Source of the DNA: Collinsella aerofaciens
GTDB lineage: Bacteria > Actinomycetota > Coriobacteriia > Coriobacteriales > Coriobacteriaceae
NCBI RefSeq assembly: GCF_015555045.1
Contig: NZ_JADNJQ010000005.1
Span: forward strand, 1-64,000
DNA: 64,000 nt
Reading direction: 5' to 3'
The translations under genes were made by a program, and so were the position numbers. The notes beneath the pieces were generated by a model. The model worked only from the letters and a program-made list of their open reading frames with translations, did no database searches and was not told the origin of the DNA. Positions 43,975-53,605 of the stretch are shown here, one piece after another. Numbering within the stretch: position 1 is the stretch's first letter; every line of letters starts with the position of its first letter.

Positions 43975-46071
43975 ATGGCAGACGCTAAGGATTTCCTGTT
44001 TGAGATCGGTACGGAAGAAATGCCCTCCGCACCGCTGAACAATGCCGTCAAGCAGCTTGGCACCATGATCGCCAAGGGTCTCGACGAGGCCGGTCTGGCC
44101 CACGGCGAGGTCCGTGTGATCTCGAGCCCGCGCCGCCTGGCTGCGCTCGTTGCCGACGTCGCCACCGCGACCGACGAGGTTCACGAGGTCAAGCGCGGCC
44201 CCGCGGCCAACATCGCCTTCGATGCCGACGGTAACGCCACCAAGGCCGCCCAGGGCTTCGCCCGCAAGTGCGGTGTGGCTGCCGAGGATCTGGTCCGTCG
44301 CGAGGACACCGACGGCCGTGAGTACGTCTTTGCCGAGAAGAACATCCCTTCCGCCCCGGCCACCCCGATCCTGACGGCCCTGTGCGAGAAGACTATCGCT
44401 GGCCTGCAGTGGCCCAACTACCGCTCTCAGCGCTGGGGTCACGAGCATGCGACCTTTGTTCGTCCGGTCCGCTGGATCTGCTGCCTTCTGGGCGAGGACG
44501 TTGTGCCCGTGTCGTTTGCCGACGTGACGAGTGGCAACACCACGCGTGGTCATCGCGTGCTTGGCCCTGGCGACCATGTGGTTGCCAGCCCCGCCGTCTA
44601 CGAGCAGGTGCTCGAGGACGCCGGTGTGCTTTCTGCCGAGCGTCGTCGTGAGGCCATCCTCGCCGGTATCGCCGAGGTCGAGGCTGCCCGTCCCGGCTGC
44701 CATGTCGATACGCCCAAGAAGGTCTTTGAGGAGGTCATTAACCTCTGCGAGTGGCCGACGGTGCTCGTCGGTACCTTCGATGAGGAGTTTCTCAAGGTCC
44801 CGCACGAGATTATCTGCGAGTCCATGCTCACCAACCAGCGCTACTTCCCGATCTATGACGGCGAGGGCAAGCTCACGCGTGAGTTCGTGGTCGTTTCCAA
44901 CAGCAAGCCCGAGAATGCCGAGCGCGTGATTGACGGCAACGAGCGCGTCGTGCGCGCCCGTCTGGACGACGCCAAGTTCTTCTACGAGGAGGACCTGAAG
45001 ATCTCCCTCGACGAGTTCCGCGAGCGTCTGGCCAAGGTCGCCTTCCAGGAGAAGCTCGGTAGCGTGCTCGCCAAGTCCGAGCGCATTGAGCAACTCGCGC
45101 TTGCCATCGCTCGCGAGGCCCATCTGGGCGCCCACCTGGCCGCCGACGCTGCTCGCGCCGCGCACCTGTGCAAGGCCGACCTGGTGTCTAACGCCGTCGT
45201 CGAGTTTACGAGCCAGCAGGGCGTGATGGGCGGTTATTACGCGACCGCGATGGGGGAGAACGACGAGGTCGCCCACGCCATTCGCGATCACTATCGTCCC
45301 CGCTTTGCCGGTGACGAGCTGCCCGAGGGCACCGCTGGCTGCATCGTGGCCTGTGCCGACAAGCTCGATACCATTGCCGGTATCTTTGCCATCGGCGAGC
45401 CCCCGACCGGCTCCTCCGACCCCTATGCGCTGCGTCGTGCCGCTATCGGCATCATCAACATCCTGCGCGACCGTCTGCCGATCGACCCCACGTCGCTTAT
45501 CGACTTCGCCCTCGAGCTCTATGGCGAGCAGGGCATTGAGTTCGACGCCGCCGAGGTCGCCCAGCAGGTTCGTGACTTCTTCCATGGCCGCCTGGTGAGC
45601 ATGGCCCGCGACGAAAAGATCCCGGCCGATACCGTTGCCGCCGTCTCCGCGGTGCACATCATCGCTCCGTCCGTCTTCTTCGCCCGCTGCGCCGCCCTCG
45701 ACGAGGCCCGCAAGAACGACGCCGAGACGTTCGACAACCTTGCGACCGCCTATGCTCGCGCCGCGCATATCTCCAAGCCCGAGCTGGGCGTGGAGTACGA
45801 CCGCAGCCTGATGGGCGAGGTCGAGCTTGCGCTCGCCGACGCCTCCGAGGCTGCTCAGACCGCTGTCGATGCCGCCCTTGCTACCGAGGATTATCCGGCC
45901 GCATTTGCTGCCCTCGCCGCCCTGCGCGCGCCCATCGACCGTTTCTTCGACGAGGTCATGGTCATGGACAAGGACGAGCAGCTCCGCGATAATCGCCTTA
46001 AGCTGCTCAACCGCTTCGAGGCCGTTTTCTCCGGCATCGCCAACATCGGTGAGCTTGCTCGTAAAAAGTAA
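43975..46071 (+). CDS. glyS: Glycine--tRNA ligase beta subunit
   Basis: A 698-residue beta chain that binds tRNA-Gly and completes GlyRS with GlyQ, encoded 3 bases upstream. It begins DFLFEIGTEEMPSAPL, a family mark, and has RSQRWGHEHATFVRPVRW, an HD-like region with HYRPRFAGDELP, and an anticodon-binding-like C-terminal helical region. Length is normal for the subunit. Confidence 0.97.
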   Translation: MADAKDFLFEIGTEEMPSAPLNNAVKQLGTMIAKGLDEAGLAHGEVRVISSPRRLAALVADVATATDEVHEVKRGPAANIAFDADGNATKAAQGFARKCGVAAEDLVRREDTDGREYVFAEKNIPSAPATPILTALCEKTIAGLQWPNYRSQRWGHEHATFVRPVRWICCLLGEDVVPVSFADVTSGNTTRGHRVLGPGDHVVASPAVYEQVLEDAGVLSAERRREAILAGIAEVEAARPGCHVDTPKKVFEEVINLCEWPTVLVGTFDEEFLKVPHEIICESMLTNQRYFPIYDGEGKLTREFVVVSNSKPENAERVIDGNERVVRARLDDAKFFYEEDLKISLDEFRERLAKVAFQEKLGSVLAKSERIEQLALAIAREAHLGAHLAADAARAAHLCKADLVSNAVVEFTSQQGVMGGYYATAMGENDEVAHAIRDHYRPRFAGDELPEGTAGCIVACADKLDTIAGIFAIGEPPTGSSDPYALRRAAIGIINILRDRLPIDPTSLIDFALELYGEQGIEFDAAEVAQQVRDFFHGRLVSMARDEKIPADTVAAVSAVHIIAPSVFFARCAALDEARKNDAETFDNLATAYARAAHISKPELGVEYDRSLMGEVELALADASEAAQTAVDAALATEDYPAAFAALAALRAPIDRFFDEVMVMDKDEQLRDNRLKLLNRFEAVFSGIANIGELARKK

Positions 46072-46105
46072 GCCAGCCTGCGCGTAAGCGCAAAAGGAGC
46101 CCCGC

Positions 46106-46972
46106 ATGGATTGCCCGGTCACCGCTCGTCCCACCGTTATCGTTATCTCCGACTCGCTCGGTGATACCGCTTGTGAGGTGGTGCTTGCGGCGTCCGGGCA
46201 ATTTGATGAAGGGGCTTTTCGTTTGTTGCGCCTGCCCAAGGTGACCTCGGTGGAGCAGGTGGAGTCGTTTGTGGGCCCGCGCGTCGATGCCGACCATCGC
46301 GATATTGCCGTGTTTCACACCATTGTCGATCCGGCGCTTCGCGCCCGCGTGCTCGATTACCTGGGCATGCTGCATATCCGTTCGGTCGACCTGATCGGTC
46401 CGACGCTCGCCGTGCTATCGTCGCTCATCGGTGTGCCGCCCAAAGGCGTCGCGGGCGTGATTCACAGGACCGATGACCGCTATTTCCATCGTATCGAGGC
46501 CATGGAATATTTCGTTGAGCACGATGACGGGCGCGGTTGCGACGATTTGTCGGGTGCCGATATCGTGCTGCTGGGCGTATCGCGCACGTCCAAGACGCCG
46601 CTGTCGATGTATCTGGCTTATCAGGGCTACAAGGTTGCCAATGTTCCGTTGGCCCATGGCATGGAGCCGCCGAAGTCGATTTACGAGGTCGACCCGATGC
46701 GCCTGTTCGGCCTGATTTCGACCGTCGATGTGATTTCCGAAATTCGCGATAGCCGCTTGGGCGATGACTACGCTCGTGCCGTTGCCGGCTCCTATGCCGA
46801 GCCCGAGAGCGTGCGCAGCGAGCTTGAGGAAGCTCGTGCCCTCATGAAACGCCTAGGCTGCTTTGTGGTGCGTACCGACGGCAAGGCCATCGAGGAAAGC
46901 GCTGCCGAGATCATTAGCCACTTGGAGGAAATCCAAGAAGCTCGCGCCCGCCGAGCCACCAGCCGCGCCTAA
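46106..46972 (+). CDS. ppsR: Pyruvate phosphate dikinase regulatory protein
   Basis: A 288-residue DUF299 protein, a bifunctional ADP-dependent kinase and Pi-dependent pyrophosphorylase that switches PPDK off and on by acting on a residue next to its catalytic histidine. The P-loop GVSRTSKTPLSMYLA is at about 155-169. It starts IVISDSLGDTACEV, as usual. SD AAAAGGAG precedes the ATG. The target ppdK follows 250 bases later. Confidence 0.94.
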   Translation: MDCPVTARPTVIVISDSLGDTACEVVLAASGQFDEGAFRLLRLPKVTSVEQVESFVGPRVDADHRDIAVFHTIVDPALRARVLDYLGMLHIRSVDLIGPTLAVLSSLIGVPPKGVAGVIHRTDDRYFHRIEAMEYFVEHDDGRGCDDLSGADIVLLGVSRTSKTPLSMYLAYQGYKVANVPLAHGMEPPKSIYEVDPMRLFGLISTVDVISEIRDSRLGDDYARAVAGSYAEPESVRSELEEARALMKRLGCFVVRTDGKAIEESAAEIISHLEEIQEARARRATSRA

Positions 46973-47222
46973 TATTAGTAGCATTTTGATAAAGCGATTT
47001 AGCAAAAACATCGCATCTGACCTGCTTTTTTATTGTAGTGGTATCTTCATAAGGTAACCAACTTTACCTACCGTTTACCGCCAGTTTTAGCACGTTTACC
47101 AAACCGCGTATCCTCTGCTCAAGCCCGTTCAAATCCGGCCGTATAGTTCCCTCACGGCCCGCATCCGGCGGGTCGATTCGTTACCACGGTCGTGCGCGTA
47201 AGCGCATGGAAGGGGAAGTATC
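46973..47222 (+). other. Intergenic leader of ppdK
   Basis: Two hundred and fifty bases without a gene. GGCCGT (47136-47141) and ACGGCC (47153-47158) form a short stem, and GCGCGTAAGCGC-type stems precede the SD. No convincing promoter or terminator was recognised. Confidence 0.4.
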
Positions 47223-49973
47223 GTGAGCGATTGCAAGAGGGTTTACCGTTTTGGTACCGACGCCCAGGGCACCTGTGTCACCGAGGGCGACAAGTCCATG
47301 AACTTCGTGCTTGGCGGCAAAGGCGCTAACCTTGCCGAGATGAGCCGTATCGGCCTGCCGGTTCCCGGTGGCTTTACTATTACCTGCCAGACTTGCGTCG
47401 AGTACTCCGGTGCCGGCAACGTGTGGCCCGAGGGTGCACTCGATGAGATCGTTGCTGCCGAGGCGGACCTCGAGGCCCGCTGCGGCAAGAAGCTCGGCGA
47501 CGCCTCCGATCCGCTGCTCGTGTCGGTTCGTTCGGGCGCTCCGTTCTCCATGCCCGGCATGATGGACACGGTCCTCAACTTAGGCCTCAACGACGACTCC
47601 GTTCAGGGGCTCATCGCCCAGACGCAAAATCCGCGTTTTGCTTGGGATAGCTACCGCCGCTTTATTCAGATGTTCTCCAACGTCGTTATGGGCGTTGACG
47701 CCGACCTGTTCGAGAACGCCCTGACCCAGGCCCGCCTGGTCGCCGGTGTTCGCGTCGATTCCGAGCTTTCGGCCGAGGACCTTCAGGAGCTTGTCGAGAC
47801 CTTTAAGGGCATCTTCTCCGAAAACGTCGATGCCTCCCTGTATCCCGAGCTCGAGGTCGCTGACGGCAAGCCCGTTTTCCCGCACGACCCGGAGCTTCAG
47901 CTACGCCTTGCAATCCAGGCCGTCTTTGGCAGCTGGATGAACGAGCGTGCCTGCATCTACCGCAAGCAGCATGGCATTTCCGACGACCTCGGCACCGCCG
48001 TCAACGTACAGGCCATGGCCTTTGGCAACAAGGGCGAGACCTCTGCGACGGGCGTCGCCTTTACGCGTAATCCGGCCGACGGCACCAAGGAGTTCTACGG
48101 TGACTTTTTGGTCAACGCCCAGGGCGAGGACGTCGTCGCCGGTATCCGCAACACCGAGCCCATCGCCGACCTCAAGGCCACCCCGGGCCTCGAGTCTGCA
48201 GGTGAGGAGCTCGAGCGCGTGTTCCTGACGCTCGAGGACCATTACCGCGATATGTGCGATATCGAGTTCACCATCGAGCAGGGTAAGCTCTGGATGCTCC
48301 AGACACGCGTGGGTAAACGCACTGCCACCGCCGCCCTGCGCATCGCCATCGAAATGGTCGAGGAAGGCCTGATCACCCGCGAAGAGGCCGTGAGCCGTAT
48401 CGATCCCGCGCAACTCGACCAGCTCCTGCACCCGCAGTTTGACGCTTCCAAGAGGTACGAGGCGCTGGCCAGCGGTCTGAACGCCAGCCCCGGTGCCGCC
48501 GTGGGTGAGGTTGTGTTCTCGAGTGATGACGCCGTCGCGCGCGCCAACGAGGGCCACAAGGTCATTCTGGTTCGTTGGGAGACCAACCCCGACGACCTGA
48601 AGGGTATGGTTGCCGCCGAGGGCATTCTGACCAGCCATGGTGGCAAGACGAGCCACGCCGCCGTTATCGCCCGTGGCATGGGTACTCCCTGCGTCTGCGG
48701 TGTCGAGCGTTTCCATATTGACGCGGCCGAGAAGGTCGTGCGTATCGAGGGCAGCGATCGCGTGCTGCACGAGGGCGACATCATCTCCATCGACGGCACT
48801 CAGGGCATCGTTGTCGATGGCGCTGTCGATTTGGTCTCCGCCGAGCTCACCGGCGACCTGGACACCATCCTGTCTTGGGCAGACGAGATTCGCCTGGAAG
48901 AGGCCGACGGTCACGCCAACCACGTGCGCGTCAACGCCGACAACCCCGAGGATGCCGAGCTCGCGCTCGAGTTTGGCGCCGAGGCCATCGGTCTGTGCCG
49001 CACCGAGCACATGTTCCTGGGCGATCGCAAGAACATTATCCAGAGTTTCATCCTGTCCGACGACGAGGCCGTGAAGCAGCAGGCCCTGGCCGATCTGCTC
49101 AAGGTCCAGACTGAGGACTTCCTGTCCATGTTCAAGACCATGTCCGGCCGCGATGTGGTCGTTCGCCTGCTCGATCCGCCGCTTCATGAGTTCCTAGATA
49201 ATCCTCGCGAGCTCGAGGTCGCCATCACCAAGAAGGAGGCCGCCGGCGCCAGCGAGGAAGAGCTCGCCGCCCTGCGTGCCCGCCTGCGCCGCATCGACGG
49301 CATGGTCGAGTCCAACCCGATGCTCGGCCTGCGCGGCGTGCGCCTGTCCGTCGTCTTCGGTGACCTGCCGCTCATGCAGGTCCGTGCCGTGGCAACGGCT
49401 GCCGCCCGCCTTATCAAGGAAGGCGTCGACCCGCGTCCCGAGATTATGGTCCCGCTCGTTTCCATTACGGCCGAGCACGTTCAGACCCGCGAGGTCATTG
49501 AGCGCGTGATCGCCGAGGTCTCCGCCGAGGAGGGCGTTGAGCTCAACATTCCCGTGGGCACGATGCTCGAGCTGCCGCGCGCCTGCATGGTCGCTGACGA
49601 GATTGCACAGCACGCCGACTTCTTCTGCTTTGGCACCAACGATCTTACGCAGACGACTTTCGGTTTCTCGCGTGACGACGCCGAGGCCAAGTTCATTCCG
49701 CTGTACATGCACAAGAAGATCTTGAAGGATAACCCCTTCGAGACCATCGACTCGGCGGTGCTGGAGCTCGTGCGCATGGCCGTCGAGAAGGGCCGCGCCA
49801 CCAACCCCGACATGCACTTTGGCGTGTGCGGCGAGCACGGCGGCGACCCTAAGTCCATCAAGGGCCTGTTTAACGTGGCCGATGTTGACTACGTGTCCTG
49901 CTCGCCCTACCGCGTGCCCCTCGCACGCCTGGCTGCCGCCCAGGCCAAGCTCGAGGCCAAGCGTTCCGCCTAA
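47223..49973 (+). CDS. ppdK: Pyruvate, phosphate dikinase
   Basis: A 916-residue enzyme that interconverts pyruvate, ATP and Pi with PEP, AMP and PPi. It has the ATP-grasp N-domain (VLGGKGANLAEMSRIGLPVP), the swivel domain with catalytic His478 in GGKTSHAAVIARG, and the PEP-binding barrel with GLCRTEHMF and a late GVCGEHGGDP holding the catalytic Cys. It starts at GTG 47223 with a GGGG-rich SD. In fermenting anaerobes PPDK works in glycolysis or gluconeogenesis with PPi; PEP also feeds the aro pathway. The Thr before H478 is the likely target of the regulatory protein upstream. Confidence 0.97.
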   Translation: MSDCKRVYRFGTDAQGTCVTEGDKSMNFVLGGKGANLAEMSRIGLPVPGGFTITCQTCVEYSGAGNVWPEGALDEIVAAEADLEARCGKKLGDASDPLLVSVRSGAPFSMPGMMDTVLNLGLNDDSVQGLIAQTQNPRFAWDSYRRFIQMFSNVVMGVDADLFENALTQARLVAGVRVDSELSAEDLQELVETFKGIFSENVDASLYPELEVADGKPVFPHDPELQLRLAIQAVFGSWMNERACIYRKQHGISDDLGTAVNVQAMAFGNKGETSATGVAFTRNPADGTKEFYGDFLVNAQGEDVVAGIRNTEPIADLKATPGLESAGEELERVFLTLEDHYRDMCDIEFTIEQGKLWMLQTRVGKRTATAALRIAIEMVEEGLITREEAVSRIDPAQLDQLLHPQFDASKRYEALASGLNASPGAAVGEVVFSSDDAVARANEGHKVILVRWETNPDDLKGMVAAEGILTSHGGKTSHAAVIARGMGTPCVCGVERFHIDAAEKVVRIEGSDRVLHEGDIISIDGTQGIVVDGAVDLVSAELTGDLDTILSWADEIRLEEADGHANHVRVNADNPEDAELALEFGAEAIGLCRTEHMFLGDRKNIIQSFILSDDEAVKQQALADLLKVQTEDFLSMFKTMSGRDVVVRLLDPPLHEFLDNPRELEVAITKKEAAGASEEELAALRARLRRIDGMVESNPMLGLRGVRLSVVFGDLPLMQVRAVATAAARLIKEGVDPRPEIMVPLVSITAEHVQTREVIERVIAEVSAEEGVELNIPVGTMLELPRACMVADEIAQHADFFCFGTNDLTQTTFGFSRDDAEAKFIPLYMHKKILKDNPFETIDSAVLELVRMAVEKGRATNPDMHFGVCGEHGGDPKSIKGLFNVADVDYVSCSPYRVPLARLAAAQAKLEAKRSA

Positions 49974-50011
49974 CGTTTTGGGTTTAGACGCCTAGCGTAG
50001 CCCCCTTCATG

Positions 50012-50039
50012 CCGCCCGTCTCATTCGTGAGACGGGCGG
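50012..50039 (+). terminator. Hairpin after ppdK
   Basis: A perfect 12-base stem (CCGCCCGTCTCA 50012-50023 with 50028-50039) with a TTCG tetraloop, then TTATC. The T tract is short, so termination may be partial. Confidence 0.7.
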
Positions 50040-50085
50040 TTATCATGTGCGGGTTTTGTCTTTTTGTCTGCGTAAAAAATTGTTC

Positions 50086-50113
50086 TTGCAGCAGAAACCC
50101 GCGCGTGTATACT
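50086..50113 (+). promoter_or_regulatory. Promoter of rplS
   Basis: TTGCAG (50086-50091), a 16-base spacer and TATACT (50108-50113), 70 bases before the rplS ATG. Confidence 0.7.
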
Positions 50114-50134
50114 CGAATACGTTTGTTCAACTAC

Positions 50135-50158
50135 GTGCCGGCCAAGGTGGTACGGCAC
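50135..50158 (+). promoter_or_regulatory. Candidate L19 leader hairpin
   Basis: GTGCCG (50135-50140) pairs with CGGCAC (50153-50158) in the rplS leader, between the promoter and the SD. It could be an autogenous L19 leader, as known in other phyla, but no specific motif was recognised. Confidence 0.3.
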
Positions 50159-50182
50159 CTCTAGAAGAGTAAGGAATTGCAC

Positions 50183-50524
50183 ATGGATTACATCCGCGCA
50201 ATCGAGCGTCAGCAGATCCGCGAGGACATTCCTCAGGTTCGCGTCGCCGACAACGTCAAGGTTCACTACCGCATTAAGGAAGGCGACCGCGAGCGCATCC
50301 AGGTCTTCCAGGGCGACGTCATCCGCATGGCCGGCGCCGGTGCCCGCGAGACCTTCACCGTCCGTAAGATGTCCTTCGGTGTCGGTGTTGAGCGTACCTT
50401 CCCGCTTCACAGCCCCAAGATCGCCAAGCTCGAGGTCGTTCGTCATGGTCGCGTCCGTCGCGCCAAGCTGTACTACCTCCGCGACAAGGTGGGCAAGGCT
50501 GCTCGCATCCCCGAGAAGCGCTAA
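50183..50524 (+). CDS. rplS: 50S ribosomal protein L19
   Basis: A 113-residue L19 with the [18 protein letters not shown] and [15 protein letters not shown] segments, normal length. The ATG at 50183 has AAGGA 7 bases upstream. It is transcribed alone here, between its own promoter and terminator, and is separated from the rpsP-trmD operon with which it is joined in many bacteria. Confidence 0.97.
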   Translation: MDYIRAIERQQIREDIPQVRVADNVKVHYRIKEGDRERIQVFQGDVIRMAGAGARETFTVRKMSFGVGVERTFPLHSPKIAKLEVVRHGRVRRAKLYYLRDKVGKAARIPEKR

Positions 50525-50558
50525 GAAGATCGCAGCGTCTGTCCACTCGTTTGGACAC

Positions 50559-50588
50559 AAGGGTCACCTTCGGGTGGCCCTTCTTTTT
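50559..50588 (+). terminator. Terminator after rplS
   Basis: A 10-base stem AAGGGTCACC (50559-50568) with GGTGGCCCTT (50573-50582; one T-G pair), a TTCG tetraloop, then CTTTTTAT. Confidence 0.9.
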
Positions 50589-50617
50589 ATCTGATTTGCA
50601 TGCAAGGAGGGCCTGGT

Positions 50618-51406
50618 ATGGCCAACATGACGAGCTCGGTTTCGGCATCGCAGGTTGCCGGTGAGTTGGCGAGCGCTACGTTTGAGGAGATTCCCGCCCT
50701 CGTGGAGCATTATCGCGAGGACCCGCGCCAGCAGGTGATCAAGGCTTGCGAGCGTGCTCTTAAGCGCCATGCCAAGGAGCTTGCCGAGCGCGAGCGCGTC
50801 AATGACATGTACGAGCTTATGCATGAGCTTGGCGGCGATGGGGTGGTCGTTGGTGTCGACGAGGTGGGCCGTGGCTCGGTAGCGGGTCCCTTAACCGTGT
50901 GTGCCGTGTGCCTTCCCATGGAACCGCGCGTCTGGGGTATCAACGATTCCAAAAAGCTCACGCCCGCGCGCCGCGAGTTGCTCTCAGTGAAGATTGCCGA
51001 GGTGGCGACGGCGATCGGTTTTTGCCATATCGCGCCTAAGGATATCGATGAGATGGGCATGGCCCGCGCAATCCGCGCTGCCGTTGTGGGCGCCGTGGCC
51101 GATACGGGGCTCGAGCCCGACTGCGTCCTCATGGACGGTAACCCCTTGGGCGCCGTTCCCAACGAGCGCGATGTGGTGAAGGGCGATGCCGAGATCGCCT
51201 GCATCGCCGCGGCATCCATCATGGCCAAGGTCACGCGTGACGAGATGATGGTCGAGTACGACGCCGAGTACCCCGAGTACCATCTGGCCGAGTCGAAGGG
51301 CTATGCGAGCCCCGAGCACATCGAGGCCATTCGCAAACATGGACTTTGTCCGCTGCACCGCGTGAGCTTTTGCGGAAACTTTCTGCAGACTGAGCGCCTT
51401 TTCTAG
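50618..51406 (+). CDS. rnhB: Ribonuclease HII
   Basis: A 262-residue RNase HII that removes ribonucleotides from DNA. The catalytic D81-E82 sit in GVDEVGRGSVAGP; MDGNPLG and MAKVTRDEMM supply later active-site residues. The ATG at 50618 has AAGGAGGG upstream. About 75 N-terminal residues precede the domain, longer than in E. coli, helical and Glu/Arg-rich, as in the Bacillus-type long form. Confidence 0.94.
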   Translation: MANMTSSVSASQVAGELASATFEEIPALVEHYREDPRQQVIKACERALKRHAKELAERERVNDMYELMHELGGDGVVVGVDEVGRGSVAGPLTVCAVCLPMEPRVWGINDSKKLTPARRELLSVKIAEVATAIGFCHIAPKDIDEMGMARAIRAAVVGAVADTGLEPDCVLMDGNPLGAVPNERDVVKGDAEIACIAAASIMAKVTRDEMMVEYDAEYPEYHLAESKGYASPEHIEAIRKHGLCPLHRVSFCGNFLQTERLF

Positions 51407-51455
51407 GTCAATTGTGGAGACAGGGACCTCTGGGGTTTTATAAACCTGCTGGTAG

Positions 51456-51498
51456 CGGGCCGTATGCAACACCATTGCTGCGTACGGCCCGTTTTTTT
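51456..51498 (+). terminator. Terminator after rnhB
   Basis: CGGGCCGTA (51456-51464) pairs with TACGGCCCG (51483-51491), with more pairing inside, then a run of seven T. Confidence 0.9.
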
Positions 51499-51596
51499 GA
51501 CGGCATTTGGTCAGCTTTTGGTTTGCTTCCGGTACTTACCCGCATGAAAGGTGCTCTCATCATCGGGGCAATGCAGTGTGCGGGAAAGGAGACCCC

Positions 51597-52082
51597 ATGA
51601 GTGCCGCAAGCAAAAAGAGTAAGACGCAGCAGCTCAAGGAGTGTTGGGAAAACGGCAAGCTCGACTGCGGGGCGATGACGCCCGAGTTTATCAAGGGACT
51701 CAGTCCTCGCGAGCTGGGCATGCTGGGCGAGCTGATCACCATCAACTACTTTAACGAGCGCGGCTACACCTTGCTGGAGCAGGGTTATCGTTGCACCGAG
51801 GGCGAGGCCGACCTGGTGCTGCTCGATGAGCTCGACGATGTCGTGGTGATGGCCGAGGTCAAGACCAGACGCGTTGCGCTGGATTGCAGCACGCGGGTCT
51901 TTCCCGAGGAGGCCGTGGACGCCCAAAAGCAACGTCGCTACCGCCGCATCGCAAGTTGCTATCTCATGGAGCATTATCCGCTCAAGGCGATTCGCTTCGA
52001 TGCCGTGGGCGTTACCATTCGCGGCGGGCATATCGCCGAGATCGAGCACCAGTACAACGCGTTCGATTGGCAGGTGTCGTGA
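51597..52082 (+). CDS. yraN: YraN/UPF0102 family nuclease-like protein
   Basis: A 161-residue member of UPF0102. The PD-(D/E)XK-like residues are visible: E45 in GELI, D72 in TEGEADLV and E87-V-K89 in AEVKTR. It has an N-terminal extension of about 40 residues. Its cellular role is not settled; the fold suggests a Holliday-junction-type nuclease. It is next to rnhB and overlaps the comM-like gene by one base (TGATG), a very common context. Confidence 0.9.
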   Translation: MSAASKKSKTQQLKECWENGKLDCGAMTPEFIKGLSPRELGMLGELITINYFNERGYTLLEQGYRCTEGEADLVLLDELDDVVVMAEVKTRRVALDCSTRVFPEEAVDAQKQRRYRRIASCYLMEHYPLKAIRFDAVGVTIRGGHIAEIEHQYNAFDWQVS

Positions 52083-53605
52083 TGGCGTTCGAGACGTTTG
52101 CCGTTCACGCGGCCTGCATCCGCGGCGTCGAGGCGATTCCCGTCACGGTCGAGGTCTCGCTTGCCGGCGGCGTTCCGGGCATCCAGATGCTCGGCATACC
52201 GAGTATGGAGGTGATGGAGTCGCGCGGTCGTATTCGCTGCGCGATGCGCTCGGCCGGCTTTGAGATCCCGCGCTCGGGCATTACGGTCAATCTGGCGCCC
52301 GGCGATATCCGCAAGACCGGTAGCGGCTTTGATCTGCCCATCGCCATCGCGGTATTGGCGGCCGATGGGCAGATTCCCCGCGACAACCTCGATCGTTGTC
52401 TTATCGCTGGTGAGCTTGGCTTGGACGGTACGGTGCTTCCTGTCAAGGGCGAGGTGGCGTTTCAGTTATTGGCGCGTGATTTGGGGCTGTCCTTTATCGC
52501 CGGCAGGTCAGACCAGCATGTGCCACTCGCGGGCGTGGATTGCGGATTCATCGATCATTTGTCTCAGCTTGCTCATGGTATGGGCGATGCCGCGCGGCAC
52601 TACTTGGATTCCGAGGGCGTCGAGGCGACCTTTGAGCCTGAGCTCGACTATGCCGACGTGCTGGGGCAGGAAGTCGCTAAACGCGGCATGGCGCTTGCGG
52701 CGGCAGGAGAACTCGGCTTGCTCATGATCGGGTCTCCGGGATCGGGCAAGACGATGCTCGCACGCCGTATGACCGGCATCCTGCCCGAGCTTTCCGTTGA
52801 GGATCAGCAGGAGGCACTGTGCATCCATTCGGTTTTGGGTGAGAACATTGATGGCTTGTTGGCGGGGCACCGCCCCTTCCGCAGTCCCCACCACAGTATT
52901 TCGACCGCAGGCCTTATCGGCGGCGGGCGCCCGGTGCACCCGGGTGAGATCAGCCTTGCTCATGGCGGCGTGCTCTTTTTGGACGAGCTTGCCGAGTTTC
53001 CCACTGGCGTGCTGCAGACGCTGCGTCAGCCCATCGAGCGCGGCTACGTGAGGATCGTACGCGTCGACGGGGCTTTTACCTTCCCGTCGCGCTTTCAGCT
53101 GCTGGCTGCGAGCAATCCCTGCCCCTGCGGCTTTTTGGGCGATCGCGAGGTGCCGTGTCGCTGCTCGGCGGCGATGGTCGAGCGCTATCGGTCTAAACTG
53201 CGCGGTCCTTTGGCCGACCGTATCGACATGATGATCGATGTGACCCGTCCCGACCCTCAAGTGATTATCGAGGGTGCGGAGGGCATGTCGTCGGCCGAGT
53301 TACGTGACTACGTTGTGCGCGGTCGCGCCTTTCGCGCTTGGCGCGAATCCCGCATGGACGATGCGGATGCCGAGGCCGAGGATGACGAGACACGGTCCAT
53401 TGACGGCGTCGTTTCGACCTTTGAGCTCGATGATGCGGCGGAGAAGTGTGTGCTCGGCCTGTCGAAGCGCACGCATCTCACAGGGCGTGGCATCGTGCGC
53501 CTTGTTCGCATTGCGCGCACGATCGCAGATGTCGCCGAGAGCGAGCAGGTGACGCAGGACCACGTGCTCGAGGCGGCGATGTACCAGGGAAGGAGGGACC
53601 AATGA
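52082..53605 (+). CDS. comM: YifB/ComM-type Mg-chelatase-like AAA+ ATPase
   Basis: A 507-residue protein: an N-terminal Lon-protease-like domain (VPGIQMLGIPSMEVMESRGR) and an AAA+ core with Walker A G217-SPGSGKT, Walker B VLFLDELAEF and the NPCPCGF finger. In naturally competent bacteria ComM is a helicase for branch migration during transformation. With dprA next to it the pair suggests uptake DNA processing. The ATG at 52082 shares one base with the yraN stop; it ends with a 4-base overlap with dprA (ATGA). Confidence 0.93.
   Translation: MAFETFAVHAACIRGVEAIPVTVEVSLAGGVPGIQMLGIPSMEVMESRGRIRCAMRSAGFEIPRSGITVNLAPGDIRKTGSGFDLPIAIAVLAADGQIPRDNLDRCLIAGELGLDGTVLPVKGEVAFQLLARDLGLSFIAGRSDQHVPLAGVDCGFIDHLSQLAHGMGDAARHYLDSEGVEATFEPELDYADVLGQEVAKRGMALAAAGELGLLMIGSPGSGKTMLARRMTGILPELSVEDQQEALCIHSVLGENIDGLLAGHRPFRSPHHSISTAGLIGGGRPVHPGEISLAHGGVLFLDELAEFPTGVLQTLRQPIERGYVRIVRVDGAFTFPSRFQLLAASNPCPCGFLGDREVPCRCSAAMVERYRSKLRGPLADRIDMMIDVTRPDPQVIIEGAEGMSSAELRDYVVRGRAFRAWRESRMDDADAEAEDDETRSIDGVVSTFELDDAAEKCVLGLSKRTHLTGRGIVRLVRIARTIADVAESEQVTQDHVLEAAMYQGRRDQ

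Noticed and set aside
43069-46239. Open frame of about 1050 codons on the minus strand across glyQ-glyS
   Set aside because: It is a mirror of the real glyQ and glyS genes and has no recognisable domain.
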